Assembly: GCF_002001205.1 (NCBI RefSeq)
Contig: NZ_MUNZ01000137.1
Location: 1 to 33,430 of the forward strand
Direction: 5' to 3'
From: Hydrogenophaga sp. A37
GTDB taxonomy: Bacteria > Pseudomonadota > Gammaproteobacteria > Burkholderiales > Burkholderiaceae_C
DNA length: 33,430 bases
Positions 1 to 8,006 of the stretch are shown piece after piece. Every line of letters begins with the position of its first letter. The stretch's first letter is position 1. The position numbers and the translations under genes were made by a program. The notes under the pieces were generated by a model. That model was not told where the DNA came from and did not search any database. It was given only the letters and a program-made list of their open reading frames with translations.

Positions 1-17
1 GCTCCAAGGAGTTCCCC

Positions 18-896
18 ATGAACCCGATCCGCCCCCTGTCGCTTGCCATCGCCAGCTTGCTGGCCACCGCCGCCGTGCCCGCTGTCGCCCAGGAAACGGC
101 CAGCTTCGCCGTGACCACGGACGTGAAAGTCACGTCTGACCAACGCAGCCGCGGTGTCTCCGACTCGTTCAACCGCCCCGGTGCGAAGCTCAGCGTGCAG
201 GCGGCGCACGAGAGCGGCCTGGTCGGCCTGGCCGAGTTCGCCACGGTGAGCAAGAAGCAGTTTCTCGGCGGCAAAGGCCTGGGCGTCACGCTGGCCGGCG
301 GTTACCGCTTTGGCGACCCGGAGGGTTGGCACTACGGCGTGGGCCTGGCCACGGAGCTCTTCCCTGGCGCCAAGTTCGAAGCGCCCCACGGTTTCGACAT
401 GGGCACCGGCACGCCCACCGACTGGCGCAGCACCCAATACGACAGCACCTTCGCCCTGGCCGAGATCGGCTACGGCGCGCTGGAAGCGCGGATCATGAAC
501 GTGATCTCCAAGACCTACCGCGGCGCGAACACCGGCGGCGTGTGCGGCACCATGTTGTCAATGATGGCCGACCCCATGCCGGGCCTGGCCTGCTATGGGC
601 GCGGCGACCACAACTCGCGCGGCAGCTGGCTGTTCGACCTGGGCTACAAGCACGACCTGAACCCGACCACCGCGCTGAACCTGCACGCGGGCTACCAGAA
701 GATTGCCAACTTCAAGGAAGCGAATTTCTCGGACGTCGCCATCGGCATCTCGCACAAGCGCTGGGGCTTCACCTGGAGCGCCGACTGGATGACCACCCGC
801 ACCAAGGTGCGTGAGCTCTACGTCGCGCTCGATGGCGACAAAGCTCGCGCCACAGACAACGACCGCCTAGTGGTCTCCGTCTCGCGCAGCTTCTGA
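18..896 (+). CDS. TorF-family putative outer-membrane porin
   Basis: 292 aa. A Sec signal peptide is clear: hydrophobic residues 8-23 end in AVA, with predicted cleavage before Gln25. The mature part is rich in alternating aromatic and small residues and ends in a terminal Phe (VSVSRSF), the usual signature of a beta-barrel inserted in the outer membrane. The start is supported by an AAGGAG ribosome site at 6-11. The overall pattern (early SDQRSRGVS segment, glycine-rich strands) matches the TorF/CHP02001 putative porins as I recall them. Its stop lies one base before the kinase start, so it probably heads or belongs to the catabolic operon and may admit that operon's substrate across the outer membrane. 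The substrate cannot be read from the sequence. Whether more operon genes lie upstream is unknown, because the window starts here. Confidence 0.78.
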   Translation: MNPIRPLSLAIASLLATAAVPAVAQETASFAVTTDVKVTSDQRSRGVSDSFNRPGAKLSVQAAHESGLVGLAEFATVSKKQFLGGKGLGVTLAGGYRFGDPEGWHYGVGLATELFPGAKFEAPHGFDMGTGTPTDWRSTQYDSTFALAEIGYGALEARIMNVISKTYRGANTGGVCGTMLSMMADPMPGLACYGRGDHNSRGSWLFDLGYKHDLNPTTALNLHAGYQKIANFKEANFSDVAIGISHKRWGFTWSADWMTTRTKVRELYVALDGDKARATDNDRLVVSVSRSF

Positions 897-897
897 T

Positions 898-2517
898 ATG
901 ACCCCTTCACCGGACATCCGGCCCGGCCCGACCGACGCGCGCCTCGTGCTCGCGGTGGACCTCGGCACCTCGGGCTGCAAATGCGCCCTGGTGTCGCTGG
1001 ACGGCACGGTGCAGGCCTGGGCGTTCCGGGCGGTCCAGCTGCATGTGCAGGGCGCCCTGGCCGAGCAGGAGCCGCAGGACTGGTGGCGCGCGTTTCTCGA
1101 CAGCGCGGGCGAGATTCTCGGCGCCGATGCCGGCCTGCGCAGCCGGGTGGTCGCGGTGTGCTGTTCCACCCAGACCGAAGGCACGGTGTGCGTGGATCGC
1201 AACGGCCAGGCCATCGGGCGGGCGCTGACCTGGTTGGACGCGCGTGGCGCGGCGGCGATGGCGCGCCGTGTGCGCGGGCGTGGCCTGAGCATCGAGGGCT
1301 ACGGTCCGCTCAAGCTGTGGCGCTGGCTGCGGCTGACCGGCGGCGCGCCGTCGCTCTCGGGGCGCGACTCGGCCGGCCACATGGTCTACCTCCGCGATGA
1401 AGAGCCCGAGCGCTACGAGCGCACCCACAAGTTCCTCAACGTGCTGGACTACATGAACCTGCGGCTGTCCGGGCGCTTCTGCGCCACGCAGGATTCGGCC
1501 GTCACCGCGTGGGTCACCGACAACCGCAATCCACACCAGATCCATTACGACGCGGGTCTGATCCGCCTGCTGGGCATCGACGCGGCCAAGCTGCCCGAAC
1601 TCGTGCACTCGACCGACGTGTTGGGACCGTTGTTGCCCGAGGTGGTGCAGGCCCTGGGACTGAACCCGCAAACGGTGGTGGTCGCGGGCGCGGTGGACAA
1701 CTCCGCGGTGGCGGTGGGCGCGGCGGTGAAGGACTTCGAAACCCATCTGTATCTGGGCACGTCTTCCTGGTTGGGCGCGCACATCCCGTTCATGAAAACC
1801 GACGTGCGCCACAAGATCGCCGCCATCCCTTGTGCCATCGACGGGCGCTACCTGGCGATGGCCTTGCAGTCCACCGCCGGGGCCAACCTTTCGTTTTTGC
1901 GCGACCGCATCCTCTACCACCCTGACGAACTCGCCAGCGACGAAGAGCACCCCGCCGTCTACGAGATGCTCAGCAAGATCGCCGCCCGCGTGCCACCGGG
2001 CGCCAGGGGCCTGATCTACACCCCATGGCTGCTCGGGGAACGCACGCCGGTGGACGACCCACTCCTGCGTGCGGGCCTGTTCAACATGTCGCTGGAGCAC
2101 ACCCGCGAAGACATCTTCCGTGCCTTCCTCGAAGGCGTGGCGCTGAACACGCGCTGGATGCTGGAGCCCTTCGCACGCCTGCTCGGGCGCAACGCCGGGA
2201 CCATCACCGCCGTGGGCGGCGGCGCCCAGTCCGACGTGTGGTGCCAGATCATGGCCGACGTCACCGGGCAGCCGATCCGCCAGGTCGACAACCCGATCCA
2301 GACCAACGTCATCGGCACGACCTTCATCGCAGCCGTCGGCATCGGTGCCCTGACCATCACCGACCTGGGCCATCTGCGGCGAGCGCATGCCATCTACGAG
2401 CCCTCCAGCGCGCTGCGCCGCCAGTACGGCGACCAGTTCGAAACCTTCAAGGAAGTGCGCACCCGCCTGGCACCGCTGTACCACCGACTCAACGCACCGC
2501 AGGGAGCCGCCGCATGA
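898..2517 (+). CDS. FGGY-family carbohydrate kinase (xylulokinase-like)
   Basis: 539 aa, a normal length for FGGY kinases, which phosphorylate sugars or polyols with ATP in the cytoplasm. The N-terminal phosphate motif DLGTSG is at residues 21-26. A GAVDNSA segment near residue 266 supplies the expected catalytic Asp, and a GGGAQS adenosine-binding motif lies near residue 440, followed by a QTNVIGTTFIA segment typical of xylulokinase-like members. The start directly follows the porin stop (one-base gap) with no clear ribosome site of its own, so translational coupling is likely. The 3' end overlaps the next gene by ATGA. A class II aldolase downstream fits a scheme in which a sugar or sugar acid is phosphorylated and then cleaved. 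Family assignment is firm; the substrate is unknown. Confidence 0.93.
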   Translation: MTPSPDIRPGPTDARLVLAVDLGTSGCKCALVSLDGTVQAWAFRAVQLHVQGALAEQEPQDWWRAFLDSAGEILGADAGLRSRVVAVCCSTQTEGTVCVDRNGQAIGRALTWLDARGAAAMARRVRGRGLSIEGYGPLKLWRWLRLTGGAPSLSGRDSAGHMVYLRDEEPERYERTHKFLNVLDYMNLRLSGRFCATQDSAVTAWVTDNRNPHQIHYDAGLIRLLGIDAAKLPELVHSTDVLGPLLPEVVQALGLNPQTVVVAGAVDNSAVAVGAAVKDFETHLYLGTSSWLGAHIPFMKTDVRHKIAAIPCAIDGRYLAMALQSTAGANLSFLRDRILYHPDELASDEEHPAVYEMLSKIAARVPPGARGLIYTPWLLGERTPVDDPLLRAGLFNMSLEHTREDIFRAFLEGVALNTRWMLEPFARLLGRNAGTITAVGGGAQSDVWCQIMADVTGQPIRQVDNPIQTNVIGTTFIAAVGIGALTITDLGHLRRAHAIYEPSSALRRQYGDQFETFKEVRTRLAPLYHRLNAPQGAAA

Positions 2518-3155
2518 ACACGCTGAACATCCGCCAGACTGTTGTCGAGCTCTGCGTCGAGCTCTCGCACCGTGGCCACTTCTCGGGCACCGGCGGCAAC
2601 ATCGCGTTGCGCATCGACGCGGCGCACATCGCCGTCACGCCCTCGGCCACCGACTACCTGACGATGAGCGCGGCCGATGTGTGCGTGCTGCGCCTGGCCG
2701 ATCTGAAACAGGTCGAGGGCGAGCGCACGCCGTCGGTGGAAAGTGGCCTGCATGCACGGGTGCTGCGCGCGCGGCCCGACGTGCAGGCCAGCATCCACAC
2801 CCACCAGCCCGTGGCCAGTGCCTGCGCGCTGCTGGGCCATGCGCTGGAGGTGCCGCCCGGCCCGCTGCAGCAGTCGCTTGGCCGCCGCATCCCGGTCGTG
2901 GGTTATGCGCCCTCCGGCAGCGGCTGGCTGTCTTCCAAGCTGGCGCGCGCGCTGCGACCCGACACCAACGCCTACCTGATGTTCGACCACGGCGCGTTGT
3001 GCTGTGGCACCAGCACGGCAACGGCTCTGCAGGCCGTGGAAGACCTCGAAGCCCTGTCCCAGACGCTGCTGCTGCAAGCGATCGCTGCCCGCTCCGCGCG
3101 GGAGCCCTTCATGCAGTTGGCCCTGCGGCGCGTCGCCGACGCGCTGGCCACCTGA
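2514..3155 (+). CDS. Class II aldolase/adducin family protein
   Basis: 213 aa, typical for class II (metal-dependent) aldolases of the fuculose-phosphate aldolase/ribulose-5-phosphate epimerase group. The phosphate-binding TGGN is at residues 26-29, a catalytic-type Glu at 76 (VESGLH), the first two metal His at 95 and 97 (SIHTHQP), and the third at 159 (FDHGAL). All ligands needed for activity are therefore present. The ATG overlaps the kinase stop (ATGA), which implies coupled translation and makes the kinase product the probable substrate. Cleavage of a phosphorylated sugar or sugar acid, or an epimerisation or decarboxylation of the same type, would fit. A related protein lacking these residues lies two genes downstream. 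Confidence 0.92.
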   Translation: MNTLNIRQTVVELCVELSHRGHFSGTGGNIALRIDAAHIAVTPSATDYLTMSAADVCVLRLADLKQVEGERTPSVESGLHARVLRARPDVQASIHTHQPVASACALLGHALEVPPGPLQQSLGRRIPVVGYAPSGSGWLSSKLARALRPDTNAYLMFDHGALCCGTSTATALQAVEDLEALSQTLLLQAIAARSAREPFMQLALRRVADALAT

Positions 3156-3181
3156 TCCCACCCTTTACCCAAGCCCAGCCC

Positions 3182-4669
3182 ATGAGCAACCTCGCCTCCG
3201 TTCATTCCGCCGCAGCGGCCACCGTGCCGCGCCCCGCCATCTCGGCCTGGCCCGATGTCGACAGCCTCTACCGTCGCTTCGACGAGCTGGTCAAGCAGCC
3301 GATGCGGCCGATCCGTTCAGACAAGATGCCGCAGGTGATGCGCTACTTCGACGAACGCTGCCAGGGTTCGAAGCGCCTGTCCGAGCGCGCCAAAACCGTG
3401 ATCCCCGGCGGCGTGCAGCACAACCTGGCCTTCAACCACCCGTTCCCGCTCGCCGTATCGCAGGCCGACGGCGCGCACATGACCGACGTGGACGGCAACC
3501 GCTACATCGACTTCCTGCAGGCCGGCGGCCCCACGCTGCTCGGTTCCAACCACCCTGCGATCCGCCAGAAGGTCAACGAGGTGCTGGACACCTGCGGCCC
3601 GGTCACCGGCCTGCTGCACGAGTACGAGGTCAAGCTGGCCGAGCTGGTGTGCCAGTCCATGCCCGCGGTCGACATGGTGCGTCTGCTCGGCTCGGGCACC
3701 GAGGCGGTGATGGGCGCCGTGCGCCTGGCGCGCGCCTACACCGGCAAGCGGTGGATCATCAAGGTGGGTGGTGCGTACCACGGCTGGAGCGACCAGGTGG
3801 TCTACGGCATGCGCCTGCCCAAGACCGGCCGCATGGAGGCCGTGGGCATCCCGCGCGGCGCCACCGGCAACACCCAGGAGTGCAACCCGAACGACCTGGA
3901 CGCATTGCGCCGCAAGCTGCAGCTCAACCGCCTGCGCGGCGGCACGGCCGCCGTGCTGCTGGAGCCACTGGGCCCCGAGAGCGGCACGCGCCCCGTGCAT
4001 CCCGACTACAACCGCCAGGTGCGCGCGCTGTGCGACGAGTTCGGCGCGCTGATGATCTTCGACGAGGTGGTGACGGGTTTCCGCATCGGCATGGGCGGTG
4101 CGCAGGCCTACTTTGACGTCAAGCCCGATCTCACCGTGCTCGGCAAGTGCCTGACCGGTGGCTACCCCATGGCCGGCGCCATCGGCGGGCGCAGGGACAT
4201 CATGATGATGCTGGTGGGTGGCATCGGCACCACGGCCAAACGCGCCTTCGTGGGCGGCACCCTGTCGGCCAACCCGCTGTCGTGCGTGGCCGGGTACTTC
4301 GCGCTGCTGGAAGCGCAGCGCACCGACGCTGCGGGTGTGGCCGGTCGCGCCGGTGACCGCCTGCGCCAGGGGCTGGAGGTGATCATCAACCGCCTGGGCC
4401 TGCCCTACGTGACCTACAACATGGGCTCCATCGTGCACCTGCAGACCTCGGGCGTGCTGCTGCTGGACACCAGCAGCCTGTGGAAGCTCTTCAAGGTGAA
4501 GGACGAAGCCAAGCGCCGCAAGCACATGATGGAAGAGATGGGCGCGGCCTACACCGCGCACGGCCTCATCACGCTGGCCGGCAGCCGCATCTACACCAGC
4601 CTGGCCGACACCGACGAGGTGATCGACGATGCGCTGAACCGCTTCGAAGACGTCTTCAAACTGGTCTGA
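3182..4669 (+). CDS. Class III PLP aminotransferase (glutamate-1-semialdehyde aminomutase-like)
   Basis: 495 aa. It shows the class III PLP fold: SGTEAVMGAVRLARAYTGK in the cofactor-phosphate region, GGAYHGW, the Asp that binds the pyridine nitrogen (IFDEVVTGFR, about D294) and the Schiff-base lysine in LGKCLTGGYPMAG (about K322). It resembles glutamate-1-semialdehyde 2,1-aminomutase (HemL), but an N-terminal extension of about 50 residues and the catabolic setting argue against a haem role. It is more likely an aminotransferase acting on an aldehyde or keto intermediate, or an amine-containing substrate, of this pathway. The start gives a 26-nt gap from the aldolase; no strong ribosome site is visible. 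The next gene follows after 4 nt. Confidence 0.9.
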   Translation: MSNLASVHSAAAATVPRPAISAWPDVDSLYRRFDELVKQPMRPIRSDKMPQVMRYFDERCQGSKRLSERAKTVIPGGVQHNLAFNHPFPLAVSQADGAHMTDVDGNRYIDFLQAGGPTLLGSNHPAIRQKVNEVLDTCGPVTGLLHEYEVKLAELVCQSMPAVDMVRLLGSGTEAVMGAVRLARAYTGKRWIIKVGGAYHGWSDQVVYGMRLPKTGRMEAVGIPRGATGNTQECNPNDLDALRRKLQLNRLRGGTAAVLLEPLGPESGTRPVHPDYNRQVRALCDEFGALMIFDEVVTGFRIGMGGAQAYFDVKPDLTVLGKCLTGGYPMAGAIGGRRDIMMMLVGGIGTTAKRAFVGGTLSANPLSCVAGYFALLEAQRTDAAGVAGRAGDRLRQGLEVIINRLGLPYVTYNMGSIVHLQTSGVLLLDTSSLWKLFKVKDEAKRRKHMMEEMGAAYTAHGLITLAGSRIYTSLADTDEVIDDALNRFEDVFKLV

Positions 4670-4673
4670 TCCC

Positions 4674-5306
4674 ATGAACACGCAAGAGACCCTGCGCGCC
4701 CACTGGCCCGAGTGGCGTGATCGGCTGCAGGCCAAACGCCTGCTGGAAGGCGAAGGCGCGAGCCTGTCGCTGCGCATCCCCGGCACCGAGGCGATGTGGT
4801 TCGGGCTCGCGACCGACGCCGCGCCGCAGCGCATGCCCTGGCGGGCCGCGCGGCACCACGCCGAGCTGCATGGCAAAGCCTACGCCACACGCGGCGACGC
4901 GGGCGCGATTGCCGTGGGCGGCGGCGCGTTCGGCCACTGCCTGGCGGACTTCGGTGGCGCCATGCCGCAGGTGTTTGACGAGCAGGCGCGCCACCTTGGC
5001 CCCATGGGACCGGCCAGCGGGGACCTTGCCGAGGCCGCGACGGCCTTGCATGGCCGTGGCAATGTGCTGCTGGTGCGTGGGCGCCCGGTCTGCATCGGCA
5101 TGACACCCATGCGCCTGGCGCTCAACGCCGAGCTGTTCGAGAAATGCGCCAAAGCGTATGTGCTGGCCGTGGCCGGTGGCGGGCGCGTGCACCCCCTGCC
5201 CTGGATCGTGCGCCTGGTCGCCAACCGGCGGCTCGCAAAAGACGAACAACGCGCCATGGCGCGCTTCCTGCAGGGCCAACTGCCCGAGGAAAGCAAAGGC
5301 TACTGA
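4674..5306 (+). CDS. Class II aldolase-like protein lacking metal ligands
   Basis: 210 aa. Its layout follows class II aldolase/adducin proteins. Aligning H66-G-K-A-Y-A-T-R-G-D with H80-A-R-V-L-R-A-R-P-D of the upstream aldolase places V81 and G83 where the metal His residues (H95, H97) should be. RGRP (135-138) stands where a His-Gly motif is expected, and the catalytic Glu position holds His62. It therefore cannot bind metal in the usual way. It may be a non-catalytic partner of the canonical aldolase or a family member with a changed role. It lies 4 nt after the aminotransferase and about 21 nt before the transporter, firmly inside the operon, and reads as an intact gene rather than a decaying one. 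Family relation is by eye only. Confidence 0.72.
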   Translation: MNTQETLRAHWPEWRDRLQAKRLLEGEGASLSLRIPGTEAMWFGLATDAAPQRMPWRAARHHAELHGKAYATRGDAGAIAVGGGAFGHCLADFGGAMPQVFDEQARHLGPMGPASGDLAEAATALHGRGNVLLVRGRPVCIGMTPMRLALNAELFEKCAKAYVLAVAGGGRVHPLPWIVRLVANRRLAKDEQRAMARFLQGQLPEESKGY

Positions 5307-5327
5307 ACCCATCACGAAGGGCATCCC

Positions 5328-6500
5328 ATGTCACCCCATCACGATCTGAAGATGTCCCCGGCCCAGGTGGCCGCCGCACTGGCCGTCGGCACCATCGCCG
5401 TGCTCATGGTGGGCGTGCAGCCCATCCTGCTCGGTGAACTCGTCGAGGCCCGGCAGGTCAGCCTGGAGGGCGTGGGCATCGTGGCGATGGCCGAGATCAT
5501 CATGCTGGGGCTGGGCGTGGTGCTCGGCGACGCGCTGCTGCCCGGCGAGCGGTTGCGGCTGATCACCATCGTGGCCGCGCTGTGCGCCGCCGGCCTGGAC
5601 GGGCTCACGCTGCTGGCCACGGGCGACGGTGCCATGACAGGCGTGCGCGCGGCCGCCGGCCTCGCCGAAGGCGTGTTGGTCTGGGGCACCACGGGTGTCG
5701 TCGTGCGCACCGCCAGCCCAGCGCGCGTGGGTGGCATCTTCTTCGTCGCACAGACCCTGGCCCAGGCTTTGCTGGGCGCGGTGCTGGCCAACGCCATCAT
5801 CCCGCACGGGGGCTGGCAGGGCGGCTTCGTGGCGCTGGGCCTGCTGGCGCTGCTGCCGTGCCTGCTTGCCTTCGTGCAGCCAGCGCGGCTCTCACCGCTG
5901 GCGCCGCCCGCGGTGTCGGGTTTTCGGTGGTCGGCTGCCACCTTGTTGCCTCTGGCCGTCATCTTCTTGCAACTGGCCACGCTGGGTTCGTTCTGGGCCT
6001 ACCTGGAACCCTTGGGCAAGGCCGCGGGTTTCGACGCCCGCGCCGCGCAAACCTTGATCGCCGCCGTGCTGGCGATGCAGGTGGTGGGCGGCAGTGTGGC
6101 CGCACTGGCGGTCCGCCGCCTGCCCGTGCTGCCCACGCTGGTGGCCTGCTCGCTGTTGCTGGCCGCCGTCACCGCCACCATCCACCAACTGCCCGGCGGC
6201 AGCACGCGCGACTTCGCAATCGCCTGCGCGCTGTTCGGTTTTGTGTGGCTGTTCATGCTGCCCTTCCACATCGGTCTGGCGTTCCGCGCCGACCCCAGCG
6301 GCCGCCTGGCCGGGCTGGTGCCAGCGGCGCAGTTGCTGGGCAGCGCCTTCGGGCCGCTCACGGCCTCGTTCATCATCGACGGCGACAACGCCAGCGCCGT
6401 GCCCCTGCTCAGCGCCGGTTTTGCCATGGCGGCCGCGGCGCTGCTCTTGCTCACGCGCCGCCGCACGGCTGCGGTGATCCGCATGGGAGGCGCGCGGTGA
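5328..6500 (+). CDS. MFS transporter
   Basis: 390 aa, almost entirely hydrophobic, with about 12 predicted membrane helices separated by short loops. Small charged loops at the cytoplasmic ends, for example RRLPVLPTLVACSLLLAAV and an RRRTAAVIRMGG tail, fit the major facilitator superfamily. I do not recognise a closer subfamily. A GAAGG-type ribosome site precedes the ATG, and the stop overlaps the GTG start of the aldehyde dehydrogenase (GTGA), so the two are translationally coupled. It presumably moves the operon's substrate across the inner membrane, with the porin at 18-896 serving the outer membrane. Confidence 0.85.
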   Translation: MSPHHDLKMSPAQVAAALAVGTIAVLMVGVQPILLGELVEARQVSLEGVGIVAMAEIIMLGLGVVLGDALLPGERLRLITIVAALCAAGLDGLTLLATGDGAMTGVRAAAGLAEGVLVWGTTGVVVRTASPARVGGIFFVAQTLAQALLGAVLANAIIPHGGWQGGFVALGLLALLPCLLAFVQPARLSPLAPPAVSGFRWSAATLLPLAVIFLQLATLGSFWAYLEPLGKAAGFDARAAQTLIAAVLAMQVVGGSVAALAVRRLPVLPTLVACSLLLAAVTATIHQLPGGSTRDFAIACALFGFVWLFMLPFHIGLAFRADPSGRLAGLVPAAQLLGSAFGPLTASFIIDGDNASAVPLLSAGFAMAAAALLLLTRRRTAAVIRMGGAR

Positions 6501-7939
6501 ACTTCGATGGCATCGACGATGCCGACGCGCCAACCATCCAGCGCCTCTTCGAGCAACAGGCGCCGACCGCGCTGGCGTTGCGTTGCTCCACCGCCCGCGA
6601 GCGCATCGGCAAACTCAAGCGGCTGCGCGATGGCGTGCTGAGCCGCCGCGAGGCCTGGTACACCGCCTTCGCGGCCGACCTGCGCAAGCCGCCGCTGGAG
6701 GTCGACCTGACCGAGCTGCTGCCGGTGGTGGACGAGGCGCGTCATGCGGCTGCGCACCTGGCGCGCTGGATGCGGCCGCAACGGGTGTGGCCCACGCTCA
6801 CCACGCTGGGCACGCACGCGCGGGTGCTGGCCCAGCCGCGCGGGCGCTGCCTGATCATCGGCCCCTGGAACTACCCGGTGAACACCTTGCTCGGCCCGCT
6901 GGTCTCGGCCATCGCGGCGGGCAACACGGTGATCCTCAAGCCTTCGGAGTTCACGCCCCACGTCAACGCGCTCGTCGCCGAGCTGGTGGCCGAGCTGTTC
7001 GACCCGGCCGAAATCGCGCTCGTGCAGGGAGGGGTGGCCACCGCGCAGCAACTGCTGGCGCTGCCCTTCGACCATGTGTTCTTCACCGGCTCGCCCGCGG
7101 TGGGCAAGCTCGTGATGGGCGCAGCCGCGCAGCACCTGAGCTCGGTGACGCTGGAGCTGGGCGGCAAGTCGCCGGTGATCGTGGACGAAACCGCCGACCT
7201 GCAGCGCGCGGCCGAGCTGATCTTGTGGGGCAAGTTCACCAACGCCGGCCAGACTTGTGTTGCGCCCGATCACGTGTTCGTGCAGCGCAGTGTCAAAGAC
7301 CGCTTCGAGCGGCTGTGCCAGGAGCTGATCGCTGCGCGCTACGGTGCGACCGACGCGGCCGTGGAAGCCAGCCCCGACCTCGCGCGCATGATCACGCGCC
7401 GCCACACCGAACGCCTGGGCGCCTTGATCGACGAGGCGCTCTCGCGCGGCGCCAGACTGCTGGCCGGCGGGCGCCACGACGCTGCGGCGCGCTACGTGGC
7501 ACCGACGCTGCTGGCCGGCGTGCCGGCCGATGCGCGCATCAGCGCCGAGGAGATCTTCGGCCCGGTGCTGCCGATCGAAGCCTTCGATGCCATCGACGAG
7601 GTGATCCACCGCATCAACGCCCAGCCCAAACCGCTGGCGCTCTACCTGTTCAGCCAGCACCGGCCCACCCAGGCGAAAGTGACTGCGCAGACCAGCTCGG
7701 GTGGCATCTGCCTCAACCACTGTGTGCAGCAGTACGCCCACGGCGGCCTGCCGTTTGGCGGCGTCAACCACTCGGGCATCGGCAGTGCGCACGGTGTGTT
7801 CGGCTTCAAGGCGTTTTCGCACGAGCGCGCCTGCCTTGCCTCCGGGCGCTTGATGGTGCTGAGCCTGTTCTACCCGCCCTACACCCCGGGCAAGCACCGG
7901 CTCAGCGCGGCGCTGGTGCGGGCGCTGCGCTGGATCTGA
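6497..7939 (+). CDS. Aldehyde dehydrogenase family protein (class 3-like)
   Basis: 480 aa. NAD(P)-dependent aldehyde oxidation is supported by GPWNYP in the cofactor region, FFTGSPAVGK, the general-base Glu in LELGGKSP (E220) and the nucleophilic Cys in NAGQTCVAPD (C254). A C-terminal LPFGGVNHSGIG motif is also present. Short length and a hydrophobic C-terminal tail resemble class 3 ALDHs (fatty or coniferyl aldehyde dehydrogenases). The start is GTG at 6497, overlapping the transporter stop; a later ATG would cut into the N-terminal helix. It is the last gene of the operon and would oxidise an aldehyde released by the aldolase or aminotransferase. It converges with the cytosine deaminase gene 67 bp away. 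Confidence 0.92.
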   Translation: MNFDGIDDADAPTIQRLFEQQAPTALALRCSTARERIGKLKRLRDGVLSRREAWYTAFAADLRKPPLEVDLTELLPVVDEARHAAAHLARWMRPQRVWPTLTTLGTHARVLAQPRGRCLIIGPWNYPVNTLLGPLVSAIAAGNTVILKPSEFTPHVNALVAELVAELFDPAEIALVQGGVATAQQLLALPFDHVFFTGSPAVGKLVMGAAAQHLSSVTLELGGKSPVIVDETADLQRAAELILWGKFTNAGQTCVAPDHVFVQRSVKDRFERLCQELIAARYGATDAAVEASPDLARMITRRHTERLGALIDEALSRGARLLAGGRHDAAARYVAPTLLAGVPADARISAEEIFGPVLPIEAFDAIDEVIHRINAQPKPLALYLFSQHRPTQAKVTAQTSSGGICLNHCVQQYAHGGLPFGGVNHSGIGSAHGVFGFKAFSHERACLASGRLMVLSLFYPPYTPGKHRLSAALVRALRWI

Positions 7940-7969
7940 CGAGAAGGAACCCACCATAAAGATGCGCCG

Positions 7970-8003
7970 CAGAAACGGCCAGCACCGATGTCTGGCGCTT
8001 CTG
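7970..8003. terminator. Candidate hairpin between convergent genes
   Basis: An inverted repeat pairs CAGAAACGGCCAG with CTGGCGCTTCTG (one bulge and one mismatch) in the 67-bp gap between the aldehyde dehydrogenase and cytosine deaminase stops. The position suits a bidirectional terminator, but there is no clear T tract. Confidence 0.4.
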
Positions 8004-8006
8004 AAT

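Noticed and set aside
907..2484. A 525-codon minus-strand frame opposite the FGGY kinase
   Set aside because: The kinase has all family motifs; the opposite frame has a His/Gln/Arg-rich composition typical of antisense GC-rich frames.
3182..4669. Calling the aminotransferase hemL
   Set aside because: The N-terminal extension and the catabolic operon do not fit haem synthesis.
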